A stretch of 64,000 bases of DNA from Hymenolepis diminuta (taxonomy: Eukaryota > Platyhelminthes > Cestoda > Cyclophyllidea > Hymenolepididae): NCBI GenBank assembly GCA_900708905.1, contig CAADRB010000011.1:3529035-3593034 (forward strand). Reading direction: 5' to 3'. Under the pieces are notes generated by a model that saw only the letters and a program-made list of their open reading frames with translations, made no database searches and was not told where the DNA came from. The number at the start of each line of letters is the position of its first letter. Within the stretch, counting starts at the first letter, position 1. Made by a program: the position numbers and the translations under genes. Shown here one piece after another: positions 25,761 through 39,728 of this stretch.

Positions 25761-28700
25761 TAGCAACGCTCATTCAAGAGCCATTTAATTAGTTTATTCC
25801 GATAATTGAAATAAATCACTTTAGAACCCACGATAATTAGCCACAGAGAGCTTGAGGTTACAGTGGGACCGAAATAACTAGGTACAAGTGATTAGTGATG
25901 ACATAGATGAAAATTTCGGAAACGCGCAAGGACTCATTCTTCAAGTTTATATAAATAGTTTGATATAAGCGTTATTTTCAATAATAATAAGAAGAAAACA
26001 AAATACATTAATTTCCCCAAGGAAAAATATTTAATAATTATTCATAGTTATATTATCACTCTGACAAACTTAACAGAATGAAATATCTATCATTATCATA
26101 TAACAGTTCTTACTTAAATTTCTGAGAGATTTATTACTTAATTCTATCAAGTGTCAGTCCAGGAAAAAATTATAATTTTTTGAAAATATGTGTTTATTGA
26201 ATGGATCAACCAAATAAGACTTAAAAGGTGGATTAATTTTGACCAAACATAATATTCTTTTGCGGAATCCAAGTTACTTTTCTAATATTCCTAAGTGGAA
26301 TTCATAGTTGCTTTAATATTATTCGAAAATTGGGTATTGTAAGCTAAATTAGAAGTAATATCAAATTTATTCTAGATACTAAATATATCAAAAATTATAA
26401 AAATTAATGTTAAGCTATTTCTTTAATTTCGCTAGGTATTAAATTTTAATGGTAATTTTAAGTTCTTTGATTTCGAAAAGATTACCTTCAATATTTTGTA
26501 CTCGATTTGACCATTAAATACTTTTTTATTTTTCGAATCTGAATGAGATTCCTAAATATTTTTACTCATTAATTCAGTAGAAATTTGAGATTTTATGTTT
26601 ATTGAATATATATCTAAATCATCGTTAACCGCTGGATATAAAAGTTGAGTCAGCGTTTTAATGAGTGGGAACTAAATCATTTTAATTAATGGCTCAAATT
26701 AAGTTAATATTAAATAATGGGTGTACATGATCAGATCACGAATAAATAAAATGAGACACTTTTATTCTTTAAAACAAAATTGTGTTGTTTTTATTTTGAA
26801 CCACAAAAGTGCATACATTTGTTTGTTTAATTTAATTAAACTGCTAGGTTTGGATGAAATCAAATCAGAATTCAAAAAAGAAAATCAAAGAATATGGCAA
26901 CAGCCCTTTGGTGATGATTATTAATGGATAATGATGATATGATCACAATAATTTCCGTTATAAAAGTCATTAAATGCTCATTCTGTTGAATTTTTTTCTA
27001 AATTTATTATTTTTGTACTGCTAAAGCTTATTTCATAGAAGAAAATTATAAAGTTTGATATTTTTAAGCTGTTCTTGCTAATCATTTTGTTATTCAAGAT
27101 TTAATTTTTTGCAATTTTAGATTTAATTTCTGCTTCACTGAATTGTATTGAACTTATTAACTTTTGTAAGGCGGCGCAATTGTGCCTAAATGTGTGCTTT
27201 ATATGCAGGTTTCACAATTAAGAATGTAATAATAAATTTACACTTGATGTTTTCCATAATAATATAATAGATGAAATGAAAAGAAATTCTTACAATTATT
27301 TGATCCATGGAAGCTAATTTTTACGAGAAACTATAATAAACAATAACTAAAAGATATATGTATTAACTAACATGAAGTCTCATAATGGCTTAATGGTTGA
27401 AAAAATCATTTTCAGAGTTGCTATCGGTTAATGTACGAGAGCATCATCTGAATCTTTGCGACAAAATATAAAAAATATGCATATAACATAACATGTTTAT
27501 ATTCATTTATTGGAGAATAGTAAAGCTTGTTATTCTGCCTAGTATTACGTTTGTGCCCCAAACTTTACTTCACTATGACTAATGTAAAAGAAGGTAGCAA
27601 GAAGTAGAATAACGATATTAATATCCAGTTAAGAGTCTGGGTTATTAGGGATGTCATGAATCGGAGCCAGTGGACTCGAGCATGCAGGCTTTAGTATTAA
27701 CACTACCTAACAGCAAAATTTATTAAATATTACTCTTCATTTCGCGGCACTTTCCTTGAAAAACAAATTTTATTTCTTATGATACTGCAAAAAGTATTTG
27801 TTACTGCTTGAATGAAGCTATAGCTTGACAAAGAATATTCATCCATTAATTCCGACTTCAGATTTAGTGTAAATTCAATGATTGCCCTTTTTGAGGCTCA
27901 CCGAATAGAGATGAGATTAAGCTGAAACTGATACAGTAACTGATCAGTTAGACAGCGTTTATTTCCCTGGGACCGTTTTTATTTTAAACTCTACAACCAG
28001 TGATTTAACTCTTTCCTAACTGATCTTTCTTCGTTTTAATGCAACCGCATATTCGTAGAGGAGAAATCTACTCAAACTAAATCTTGGCTTTCCAAGTGTC
28101 ATTCTCGAATGCAATTTAAGAGAGTAAGTAGGAAACAAATTTAGAGGTTTCTATAAAATACACCATTTGACTTTTCATATTGACAATTTGAATTCTTTAA
28201 CAGAAATTGTAAAATTTTTCCTTTTTTATTAAAATTCAGGAATTAAGTACTTGCTTAATTGTCGAAAAATAGAAAATCTAATTACTGTAATTGCCACATT
28301 GTTCCGGGCAGCATAAGTATGCAAGATTGGTTATTTTGTTTTGTATGTTTATTTCTGTTTCACCTGCCGATATAATGTCAGACTACTTTTGACTTCGCCT
28401 TCCAACTAAAGGACAGAAATCGTATACACTTCAAAGGGAAAAGTTAAATGTCATACGAAATAAGAATCATCTAATGGCCGAAAAATACTCAATCGCAGCA
28501 TTTGTCCTCAAAATTATCGATTTATAATCGAATTATCAAGAAGGTTCCCTGCAGGAAGTGCGCAGTTCACCTCCAACTAGGTTCATGCTCGACCAATCTC
28601 AAATTAATGAAATAAAAATTTTTACAATTTAAACAAAATTTTCACTCTATTTTTAATGAATTTGAATTACGATGTATCACATATCTAAACCCCAAATAAT

Positions 28701-30734
28701 TATGCCTCTGAAATAACACAATTGAATTTGGTTATTAATAACTATAATATATCGTAAGCTGGTATTTATTTGCAAAAATAGAAGGTAGGATTATTCTCTT
28801 CAAAAAATGTAGTATTTCCAGTATGGCTAAATGTAAAAGAATGATTGATCTAATCAATTCTTGGTCGTCATAAGCTTTTTTGTGTTATCACGCTCTTGAC
28901 TTAGTTTTTATTCATTGATATTTTCATAATTGTTCCCATTTATCTTGTTAATTATTATCCTTTATCATTTTTTCTTGAATTAAAATACTTACAAATGGTT
29001 TACACCACATATTATTTCAGAAAATAAGACTAATAGACTGCTTCGCTCGTGTTGAAACGTTGATTGTATACATATTTTTATTTTGTTCAGGATTTGTTAT
29101 TTTGATGATCACTTTCTGACTAATTATGATATGTGAAGACTGTTTTTGAAAAGATAAAAGTCTCTTGAAGGATTAACACCTTAGTAAAAGAAACGAAAAA
29201 ATCGTAAAATATAAAGCAAAATACTTGTTATTTCATAAGAAACGTAATTCCAAGACCAACGGCCCTCAGTTTCCCAGTATATAAAAAATCGCGAAAGTTA
29301 AACGCACAAAAAGCGATAACTTCAATGGATGTTCGGATTGCAAATAAATCATTATTATTCCCTTAATTTTCTCAAAGAGTTACTTATTTGATCAAGATCG
29401 GATCAATTATTTAGTCTGTTTGCTCAAATAAAATTATTTAAAACTACTAAGACGTGATAATGCATTTATGTGGAAAAAGACAGTCTTGAAAATAAGGACT
29501 GCATTAGTTATTAACGCCTCTTTGACATTTCAAAAATTTCTCAATGAAGATATCTGAAAGTATTTTTATCAATTAAATATTCGTTTTAAAGGCGAATGGG
29601 TAACAATTATACTACATACAAATTAGCATTATTCACATTTTCTTGGAAGACAAAAGGACGTACGTCTAAAATTGATCGAGTTTAAAAGAGTGGATGTTGG
29701 CATCATCTACATTTTTTATAGCCACAGAGCTGTTAGCCGATTTAAGATAGATTTTGCAACCATTTCAAATCGACTCAGCTCTACTATTTTTAAATAATTG
29801 TCGCCATTTCTTCCACAATGTTAATTTTTTCCCTCTCTGATATTCTTCCACGTTATGAATCTGTGATTCAGCATGAATCTATATTGGACAGTATTTATGA
29901 TTTATTTAACACGGATTCATATGAATCATACCTACAACCCCAATTCTCACACCGTAATCTTAGATCAGTCTTATTCACTTGTCGAAACTTGGATTTATTT
30001 TGTACACTAGGCGCCGGAGTAGTAAGAATGTCTGATATTACTTACCAAAATTCAGAAGAAAATTCTGAATTTATGCATTTCACTTATGAAATATTGAATC
30101 ATGACTAAGGGGAGACTTACATAGCAACATTTGCAAGGGTCAATGGCCACTCAAAAAGGTCTGAATAAACACATATAACTGTGAAGACGAACATATTTTC
30201 TTTGAGGTTACACGGAACACGGATTTATTCCCTGAACAATCAGGTTAGTACGGTTCGAGACACCTTAATGAACACTTCTGTTATATGAAAAGGGTTTACA
30301 AAAGGTGTAACGACCAGGCAGTAAATGAAGATTTCTTTCTTGAAAAGTAAATTTGTCGCCGGAGATCGGGTTGCAGTCAGAGCCATTTTGTCCATAACAC
30401 CTTCAGAATACTTAGATAGTTCATTTCTGTTAGAACATGGCTTTCAAGACAATTGGGTGATGATTGCACTGATTTTCATGAACGGATATTTAAACTCTCT
30501 TATAGTTACATGACAATCCACCTCCAATTTTTATGATATGAGGAGTAAGCAAACTTATGGAATTGCGCAAATTTAAAGTGCTGGTGTGACAAGAACCAAA
30601 ATCACCAATTTGGGAGTTATGACCAACATTTATTGTTGTGCAGGAAAATGAATATTCACAGGATCACCACAGTGAAAGAACACCAAATTGTAGGAACAAA
30701 TTCTATAACTAGCACCTAAACAGTAAACAACAGT

Positions 30735-31215
30735 TCCAATAATGTAAATCACAAAGAGTGATGTAGACCTAAATGTACTGAATTAACCAAGAAGAGAATT
30801 CTAGACAGAAATGAGTGAAAGAGGAAGTGAGAAGGCATGCGAGTCGATAATAGACAATCGTGTATCTGCATGTGCATGGGAGTGGGAATACAAAGACAGT
30901 TTAAATGAGTCAATTGGGCAAGGATGTGCGTGAGAATATGAAGGCAAGTGTTCTTTTAAATGAAGGAGAATCGATAAACTCATCTAGACAAAACGGATAA
31001 AGGTTCGAATCACACGGACATAGGCATCACTGTGGCTTCGTGAATGAAAAACCAATATATTTTCAGGGAGAATGTGATCAAAAAATAATTTTGGAAGAAC
31101 ATAGTGAGTCATCCTTTAATAGTACCTCTCTTCATTTTTGGAGAGCATTTAGCTGGCGTAAGCTGAGATTCACAGCACTGAAACCAGCTAAGACTCTCAT
31201 ATTAGCAGAACTCAA
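30735..31215 (+). repeat. Dispersed repeat family A, parts 1 and 2, fullest copy
   Basis: It contains the part-1 blocks (matching 25450-25760) directly followed by the part-2 blocks (matching 24905-24750 on the - strand). A GGTTCGAATC sequence at about 31003 resembles a Pol III B box, but I find no good A box at the usual distance, so a tRNA-derived origin is only a suggestion. The 62-codon frame at 31040-31231 is not conserved as protein. Confidence 0.6.
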
Positions 31216-34200
31216 TTCATACCAGTACTGACTAATTCATTTTTGTAAAAACCATAAGGGTAGTTGTTCGATTTCCACCAATATATATTAGCACACTTTA
31301 CATAGCCACTCATAAAGACTCAACGTCACTCTTTTCTCTTACCTCTAACCTTCTTTAAAAATTAAATTTCCCTTTCAAGTTATTGATGAAAATTCCATAC
31401 TAATCAAAGGAAATTATGAATCCTCACTGATGTCACAAATTAATTAAGGAAACAGTAATCGCATAGAAGGTATTGAAGGCTTTTAAAGAATCTTTGATAA
31501 ATCCATTTAAACACTTTAATAATTTAAATCGCATTTTATAAATGGGATCAAAAGATTCCATTATTAGGTGGTTATTTGTTAAAGCTAATTAATAATAATT
31601 TAGTTTCAAAAATGACGTTCTTAACCAATTTCTTACATTTTCTTCTCGGCATGACAATCTTTTTATTTGGTATTAATTTAAATCAAATTCAATCAAGTAA
31701 CTAATTTGGCTTACTTATTTTAAAAGGCATAAATATTTGCTTTATTTTAAATTATTTTGACAATGAAAGTATAACGCAATAAAATATTTTAATGTCAAAT
31801 TAAAATGACTTTCAATTGTTTTTTCTATTATTTTTTTTATTATTCTTTGGATTATGAAGTACCATAAAAATTTCTGGAAAATAATTTGGTCTTTTAATTG
31901 CACATCATAAAGCGCATTTTGATACAAATGGTTCTCTTACTACAAATTACTTCAATTTCTAAATGGCTACACTTCGAATTTTAGAGTTTTGGTTGTGCAT
32001 TAAAATTCTGGTTGAATGTAGTGCTTCACGAATGAACGAAAAGAAACTGTTGCATGGGGATTTTCGTTCCCCAACCATGCAAATTGAATTGGGGGTTTGT
32101 GGAATGGTCTTTTTCAGTCTGGGTTGTGGCGACTATTTAAATATTACTTATGGGCATGCCTGAACCTGGGTGAAATAAGAGTACGGGATATAAATTAGCC
32201 AATTCAGAAAAATTAATTTTCCTTTATTTGAAATAATTATAAAATAAAATAATAGGTAACAACAAAATAAATAATAAACAATCAAAGTAAGTTAAGTGTG
32301 GATAAAATCTTAAACGATCTATATTAATTTATTCTCATGAATATCCAAAAATGTTTTACAATATGAGCTAGATGTTATAAAGTAATGATTAGCGGATTGG
32401 TTAAGTTTATAGTAAGGGGCCTTGTTTGTCCTAAATTCCCAATTTAGGTCAGAGTAAACTTTGATAAGCTACGGCATTTCAACTACCATAAGATAGGAAA
32501 GAGATAGAAAATCAGTGGTAGAATTGAGAGAGGATCGAAGAACAGGCTATGTAAAGCATCAGAGTAAAGTTCAAAATTACAAGTGCTAAATAATGAAAAA
32601 AATCAATGAAAATCTCAAGGCCCGAGGAATAGGTCATAAACAAAATATCAGAGAATCGAATAAGATCAGTACACGATCACTACAACTTCATAAGTGTATT
32701 GACGTTTACCCATAAATGAATACTGGGAAAGACTTACTCTTATCATTTGAAGTAACCGTTACTTTGAGGCTTCGATAGGATACCACGAACTTTCCCGAAA
32801 TCAAAAAACCAAGAGCTTAGTTGGACCTAGGCATTCTGGATAAACATAGTGGAATAAGAGAGGAAAGAAGAGGGGTGTAAGAGGAGGCATTTGGAAATAG
32901 GGTAAAAGGGAAAAACATCAGTATTGACGAAATGAAATACGGATTGTGTTAAAGAGGAAAGTGCTAGATTTCGTGTTTGTTTTGTTCGTTATTGAGCTAA
33001 CGATAAGAACTAATTAACAGAAAGCTAGGACGCTCCAAGGTATGACCCATTCTGTACGTATTTCAAATTGATTTGGTATGCATTAATCAAAAGAATGGAT
33101 TTAAATTTTCTACCTATCATTCTGTATTTGTTTGCTAATTTGTCTAAAATTTTAAGTGGATCGAGAAATGAATACCGTGTTGTCTCTTTTATCATCAGGA
33201 TGAACCTTCGTTTTAGTAGTAAGTATTTATATATTTTGTAACGCGTGAGGAATAAGTTTTGCATTATCCATATTGAAAGAATCTCAGTACAAATAATTTT
33301 CAAAAACATTTGAGGTTCAGAATATGGGAAGAGTTAATTACGACTCCTGATTTCTTAAATTAGTAAATTTCCAGACTATTTGGTAAAATTTGCTCAATTA
33401 TTGTTCACCTTATTTGCTCAGCTCAGTTTTCTTCCCCTTTTCCCTATTTGCCTTTTAGGAACAAACATCTGTCATAATAATTTATGCCAACTCCAGTTTC
33501 TCCCTATTTGTTGCAGTCGAAGGAGGCTGGATTCGTTCCTTATTAGTATACCTTTATTTTAAGCAACTTTTGTTTTATAACTGCCTTCTGAAAACTTTGT
33601 ATTGAATATCAGGGTCTTTTCTATATATTTACTTCCTAGAATAAAGCTATAAGTAATTTGATAATTGCTTGTCCTCTCCAAGAAATGTGATAAATATCAA
33701 TTTTTCGGTTGTAAGTTTGACTTGCTCAAAATCATAATGACTTCGATGTGAAATATGACTGGCTGATCAAATCAAGGTTGTCCTTCTTGCGAGTATATCC
33801 TCTATGTAATTATCTCAATAAAATCTTCTTTCATATATATTCCACCATTTGGGCTATATGTTGGATATTTGGATCGTATGACACCGTAAAAATAGCCCTA
33901 TTAGGCATTATAATATTCAAGAATTTGAAGTTAAAACAATGGCATGAAGTTATATTTTAAACTCAAAGTTAGCATATTTGGGTTCTGTAGATAATACGGA
34001 TAGTGAAAATTTTAAATTTACTTTGAAAGTGGCTACGTTGTTTCCAAAATCCTGTGTTCCCATCCCGCCAGCATTTCCTCCCCATCAAAGTCCCATTCCC
34101 TTCCTAACATCTATTAAATTCAGAACCCCTGCGAAGAATTCGATTTCAACCTCGTAACCTAGTTGTATTTGAATGTCTATTAAATCTTGAAAGTGCAGAG

Positions 34201-37200
34201 ACTGTTTATTCAAGTTTTCTATTTAAATGAGCCTTACGAAATCCGTCATTATATTATTCTTTCCTTTGCCTTATATTCGCGAGAGATACCTTTTTAAATA
34301 TCAAAGGATCATATGCCATGTTCTGTAATTCAATAGCAATTAATCAAACACGGACGATGGTTAAAATTCCAAACGTCCGAATCCTTGACATCTTAGTATG
34401 GTCACCCTAATATTGTATACATTTACTCTAAAAAGGTTTTTTTATCAACCCAAATAACCAAAAGTTTTTTAAAATATACTAGGAATGATTTAGTCAAAAC
34501 GTGTTTTTCCTTTTTACTTAGTTCTCGACACGTTGCAGAAGACACTAACTTGATAAGTACTGAGCGTATATAATCAATTTTTGAATGTATCACGATAGAA
34601 ATTGTTTAATCGCATCATTCATAATACAAATAATGCATATCCCTTTTGGTAAAAGTCCTACCGCTCCGAAAATGTGTGCTGTATTGTAGTATAACTGAGT
34701 CATCGGTCGTCTTGCTTTCTGTTTTTTAATTTCCAAAATCCAGAACGGATGACTAGATTAAATCTATCAAAAATTCAGTATTTTTGTTCGAATTCTAAAG
34801 TCGTGAAAACGGTCATGATACGCTAATTACTAAAATTAATTTTAGTTTTTAACAATACTAAATCAGGATTTGCGACAAAAGGTAAAATGATTTGAATTGC
34901 GAAACACTTTCGAGCAGTTATTTATATAAATAGGATGAGTTGGCCTATTATAAATGTGAAATCGTTTTAATTAAGTTTATTTGAACACCCGAAAATATGT
35001 TAATTCTCCATGCACTACCACAAAATTGTTCCAAACAAAAGGCGAACGAAAATATACGGAGGGTTTACTCGAATAAATTATGAATTCTTCTATTATTTAC
35101 AGAAATAAGGTAGATAATGTAAAGGCCCGATTGTAAAACAAAAAGGCGATAAAAATTTGTCCCTTTCACCTAAAAGCCGTAGTTATGCAACTGATTTCAT
35201 TTGGAATGTTTTGTTTGAACTGGGAAAATAGTGATTTCTATAGTAAAGGACCAATTTCAAATAATGGTAATTAGTCCATTTATGCAAAGATCATGTCAGG
35301 GATACAAGTTGGGTAAAATGGTGCATGGATTTTAAAGGTTCTTACATTGAAGGGAGAGGTCGGAGAAACTTACTATTATCTTTTCGTATTTGAACTTTAT
35401 TTCCAACAATTTACTTATAATCCTTAGTTTTGAATTCTACATTTTCGGAAGCCTTTCTCTTCGATTCGTGGGACAGCCTTGAATTTGGAAAAATTATACG
35501 AAGGCACTCGTAACCAACGTGAAGATTTTTAGGTTTACAGCGTTTGACTTTTAAAAAATATTTTATTAACCTTTAATATCTGTATTCGTTTGCAATCTAC
35601 ACACAGGTTACAGAACACAGAAATACATATCTTATCAATTGTTATCCATCCTATTTCTTATATCATATTTGAATTTCGTGGCCTAACAAAGATTTTGTAT
35701 CTACTTATATGCTTTTTGATTTCTTTTTTAAATATCTAAAAATTTTCAAACCGCACCTTTATTTGTGATTTATTTTAATAACTCTAATACAACTGTCCTG
35801 TTGCATGAAACTTCGCCATTGATTCAAAATAATTAACCGTTTATTGGTAAATTTTACGATCATAATTTAAACCGGTTTTATAAATTTGAAATTCACATTC
35901 ATTATTTTTGATTTTGAAAATTTTATTTATTTTTAAAATTCGCACTAGCTCACGCGATGCCACACACATTACTGCATTAACTGGTTATTAAAACAGAGTA
36001 TGATTTATGACTTACTTCACTTTACCAGACGAAATATCACCACTTCAGCAAGTAAAATTCCTGACTCACCAAGTTCAAATTCAAATCCTTACCTACATAC
36101 ATAGTTGCCGTTAAATATATGAGATTACTTAAACAGAAAAGATTTTTCAAAAAATTCAGTTTGCATCTAAATGCAAACACTTCCTTATATCTTGAATAAT
36201 GTAATGTTATGCATATAATTATTGTTTTCTGTAAAAAATACAAGGGATTTTACTTTTTCCAATCGCGGTTAAGTATTTAGAAACGAAGAGTAAAATGATC
36301 ATTAAAAGGGTGAAAATGAAAGTAGAGACTAAACTCGGAATATCACAAAGGTTTTACTTAATATGAATCCTAGATTCGTCAGGTTACTCCCGATGTTCCA
36401 GCAAGTAGATTATCAGGATTTGATTTTTCAGTCTCTGAGCTGAGTTTATATCGGCGATGTTCAGAGTTGGTTTGTTTGTAAAATGAGTGATTTTGAAAAT
36501 ACATTCATACAACATTTAGCGTAATTTCACTCACAACCCCTAAAATAAATGTAAAGTTGAGTTCGAGATGTTAAAATAACAATTATCCGTTTCTCCTCAA
36601 ACTCAAGGACAAACTTGCCTTTCGTGTCCAAAATCTTCTCGTTTAGTGCGTCTTTTTAAAATGCAAGGCAGTCACATATCTTTCCTATAGATTTGATATA
36701 AACTGAAACTGATAATATTTTATTAAATGGACTTAATAACCGTCATATAATCTGGAACACAAATTACAATGCTTCAGACTACCTGTCTGGAATGTTAAGG
36801 AAATCTGTGCGATTTGTGGTTGAGGAGTTCGCACAGCTAATTACCAATCATTTCACATCATGGTATTTGAATCGGATAGATTACAACCAAGCATAGTCCC
36901 CTCATTTGAAGCTAACCAAGATACAGTCCATGTGTGGTCAAAGTCATTGTCATCTATAATCTGAATAAATTGATCCCTCTGGTGATTGATATGTATGTTT
37001 CAAACCTTTATATAATAATTGCATCCGTTTTTGCTCTAGATCACCTCATTTTCGTGAGTAAAGGGCATGATAGCCAGACTTGACGCTTCATAAAACAGTC
37101 GATTTCATCTCCTCATAACCTCGAGTCATGGAAGCCAAATGAACTAATGCTGATAGATCATAAAAACTGCCTTTCATTAACACGGAGTCCTAGGCATTTT

Positions 37201-39027
37201 TTGATAATACACGAGACTACTGAGCGATTCGTGCTGTAATAAAGATAAATTTGCCAGATTATTTATTCATATTTATTGGGTATGCATAAATTTTAGCTGA
37301 TAATAAAATAGATTACTTTCCTCAAATGATTATGGATGAATCCTTGAGAGATAGAACACTTTGGCTGAGTTGTTTGAATACACACTAATAAACAGTGAGC
37401 GTACTTTCTATGCTGCCACTTTGCATCTATAAGTTATAAGATCTGCACTTGGGTTGATTCTGCCTGTTGACAGTTGGACAGTATTGACGAGAGTCTGTCG
37501 CAATAATTCTCTCACGATATTTCTTTGCTTTAAGGTAGACTTGTAAGGGAGAAAAAGGGGAAATATAATTTGTTGTTTATTTAAAAATTCTTTTTTTCTT
37601 TTTTCGGATCTGACTAGAGTCTTCGCAATCTTGTTTCTCGGTTATTCACAAACTACGTTTCCTACCCTTCTTTACCTCCTCTCTTCGATATTCATTCAAT
37701 GTGTATCTGATTTATGATTCTTGTTTTCAGTATCACTTTGATGCTTCTCTTGAATTTGTCATTGACTTGTTAAAAGCACTGCATTTCAACTAAAGTATCA
37801 TATGCATATCATTTTAGTTCACTCTCCCTGCTAAGATAGAAAAATAGTAGAAGCTAAATGATCAAAGCCGCAGAGTGGCCTTAGGTTTGTACACTGATAT
37901 TCGCCGGAGTAATGTACTCATAGTAGCTAGTGTTTTAGACATCTAATTAGAGATACTACTGAATCTTTCTCAAAATACTAACTACAACTAACTATTCAGG
38001 GCACTCTTAGAATCGCCTTCCATCCACACATTTTTGTGGAAAAAATATAGTTTTGTACTTTACTATCTTTCTGTTGATTAATTACTAATCAAAATTCAGG
38101 TTTTCAGTGCTTTTAATAAATTTGTCCTACATCTTTTAAAAGTCGGTAGATTCTCCACTTGCGTTCCACATGTGAATTTCAATTTTATAACTAGGAAACT
38201 GTTGTGTAACTAATTGTCCATTTCAGTGTTAAATGTGAAACTCACAGCCTTTTCTTTCAACGGAAAATTTCGCAAGAAGCCCAATTTTCAATATGTATTT
38301 ATGTTTGAAAATACAATTTGATCTTTGGAGAATGTTAAAAAACCGCTTTTCCCTTTGGAACGTTTGTTTATTATCAGTTATCAAATATATTTTATAATTA
38401 GTCACCATTTTAGTAATAACTCAGCTGTGCATAATTGACTTTCATAGCACTTAATTAAAAATGTTTACCCAAAAAGAAATTTATTTCATAAACAGCTGCT
38501 CGTTTTATTTAAAGACCATTAACATTCTTCAATTTTCATCAAAATGCACAGAACAGAATGGGTTTAAACTCACTTAAATCTTTTCATTATTTCTAAAAAT
38601 ATAGTCTTCCCAAGAAAGATCAGTTGAGGGTTTCGAGTGTTTTAAAGTTTGTCTGCTTCTGTCCTCTTGTCTAACTTTGCGATTTTTTCTTCGCTGCAGA
38701 CATTCACCTTTCGAGGTTTTTTTGAAAATTCACCATTCAAACTATTTCTAGCTGTTCTTTATTTACTTAACCTAGATAAAACATACGAAACCAGGAAGAG
38801 AAAAAATGAAACAGCCAGTTATAATCCCAAAAAGTTTACGCATACAAAATGCTTTACATATTAAAAAAACATTAAATTCATATAATTATTCAATAAACTC
38901 TTGAAAACTAATATTAATTTAATACAGTTGATTCTATTAATTTAATAAAAATTTGGTAATTATATTTTCAGAAACAGTTAGTGTTTTGCTTTAACAATTT
39001 TAATATTTTTCGGTTATTGTATTAAAG

Positions 39028-39584
39028 AAAATCAAGGTTTGCAAGCCGAAAACGGGAGTCCTATCACCTATTTATGGAGAGCCTTAGCCTCTCGGATTGG
39101 TGGAGTGAGTATCTCAAGCCCACTGGTTGTGAGCCATTTCCTTGTGATTGCCCTTTGTATAGCTGTCGGAATGTACGGTCTTATGAGTGTCTTCCAAGCC
39201 TTTGGAAGTCTCTGCCATGGACTGAGACCTAGAGAACCATGTCTTGGGGAAGGCAATGTGTATCTCATCTCCACGGTTCCGCCACCAATTGAAAAGAAGT
39301 TCAGACCGCTGACATCGATCCAAACTTCTCGGGTATTTTCAGTATCTGACAGTGTCAATCCTTCTTCCTCTCCTCCCCATGCTCCCTCTTCATCTAATTT
39401 ACCTCTTGATGATATAAAATTTGTCGAGACCGCCGCCTTTGTTAGCAACGGTGTCCTTGGAAATGCCCAACAGTACGTACTTCTTTCTAATTCCTTTCAC
39501 CAGCCGGAAGGGACTGCGTTTGTTCTTTCTACTGAACCCTCACAACCGCTTTGCACCAGTAACTCTGAACATGTCGGTGTTTGA
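39028..39584 (+). CDS. 3'-terminal exon of an unrecognised membrane protein
   Basis: I do not recognise the family. The frame is open for about 200 codons and ends with a TGA at 39582; an AATAAA lies 140 nt downstream, so this looks like the last coding exon of a + strand gene. The exact acceptor is unsure: AG dinucleotides at 39027, 39036 and 39045 all give the same incoming phase, and 39027 has the best T-rich tract. About 25 residues in there is one clear membrane segment (VVSHFLVIALCIAVGMYGL). After it come a Cys-containing stretch (GSLCHGLRPREPCLGEG), a Ser/Pro-rich linker (SSSPPHAPSSSN) and a polar tail, as for a single-pass protein with a cytosolic or luminal tail. The base composition is clearly less AT-rich than the flanks, as for coding DNA. 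The opposite strand is also open for 126 codons, but this is a shadow, as the + strand frame has the membrane segment, stop and poly(A) signal. Confidence 0.7.
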
Positions 39585-39722
39585 GCTATTCCGTGGTTTT
39601 ACTTATTAAAAGAAGGGCAATTATTTGCAAATTCATCTTTCATTTTTTAATTTGTGAATGGCTATTAGTAACGTATACTTAGTATTCACTGTCTTTCCCT
39701 CGGCGACGTTAATTCTGTTTTA

Positions 39723-39728
39723 AATAAA
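39723..39728 (+). terminator. Poly(A) signal AATAAA after the 39 kb exon
   Basis: A canonical AATAAA 139 nt after the stop codon, followed by a T-rich stretch. It is the first AATAAA downstream and is a good candidate for the transcript end. Confidence 0.55.

Larger units (their letters stand above)
12965..39027. other. 26 kb of non-coding DNA with decayed dispersed repeats
   Basis: No coding exon can be supported here; frames up to about 96 codons (for example 29818-30108) are expected by chance at this base composition. The stretch carries repeat copies listed separately (16.3, 20.0, 20.4, 23.9, 24.8, 25.5, 30.7 and 31.1 kb) and a TA microsatellite at 25.13 kb. It may be one or more very large introns of a + strand gene ending at 39.6 kb, or intergenic DNA. 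Confidence 0.5.

Noticed and set aside
29818..30108. 96-codon ATG-started frame
   Set aside because: At this AT content several frames of this length are expected by chance; no motif, splice context or repeat homology supports it.
31003..31012. tRNA gene, from a B-box-like GGTTCGAATC
   Set aside because: No A box or cloverleaf could be built around it, and the other family A copy lacks the motif.
33025..33309. 94-codon basic frame on the - strand, considered as a retroelement remnant
   Set aside because: Lys/Ile-rich by composition, with no catalytic motif of reverse transcriptase or integrase.
39068..39448. 126-codon frame antisense to the 39 kb exon
   Set aside because: It is the shadow of the + strand coding exon, which has a membrane segment, a stop and a poly(A) signal.
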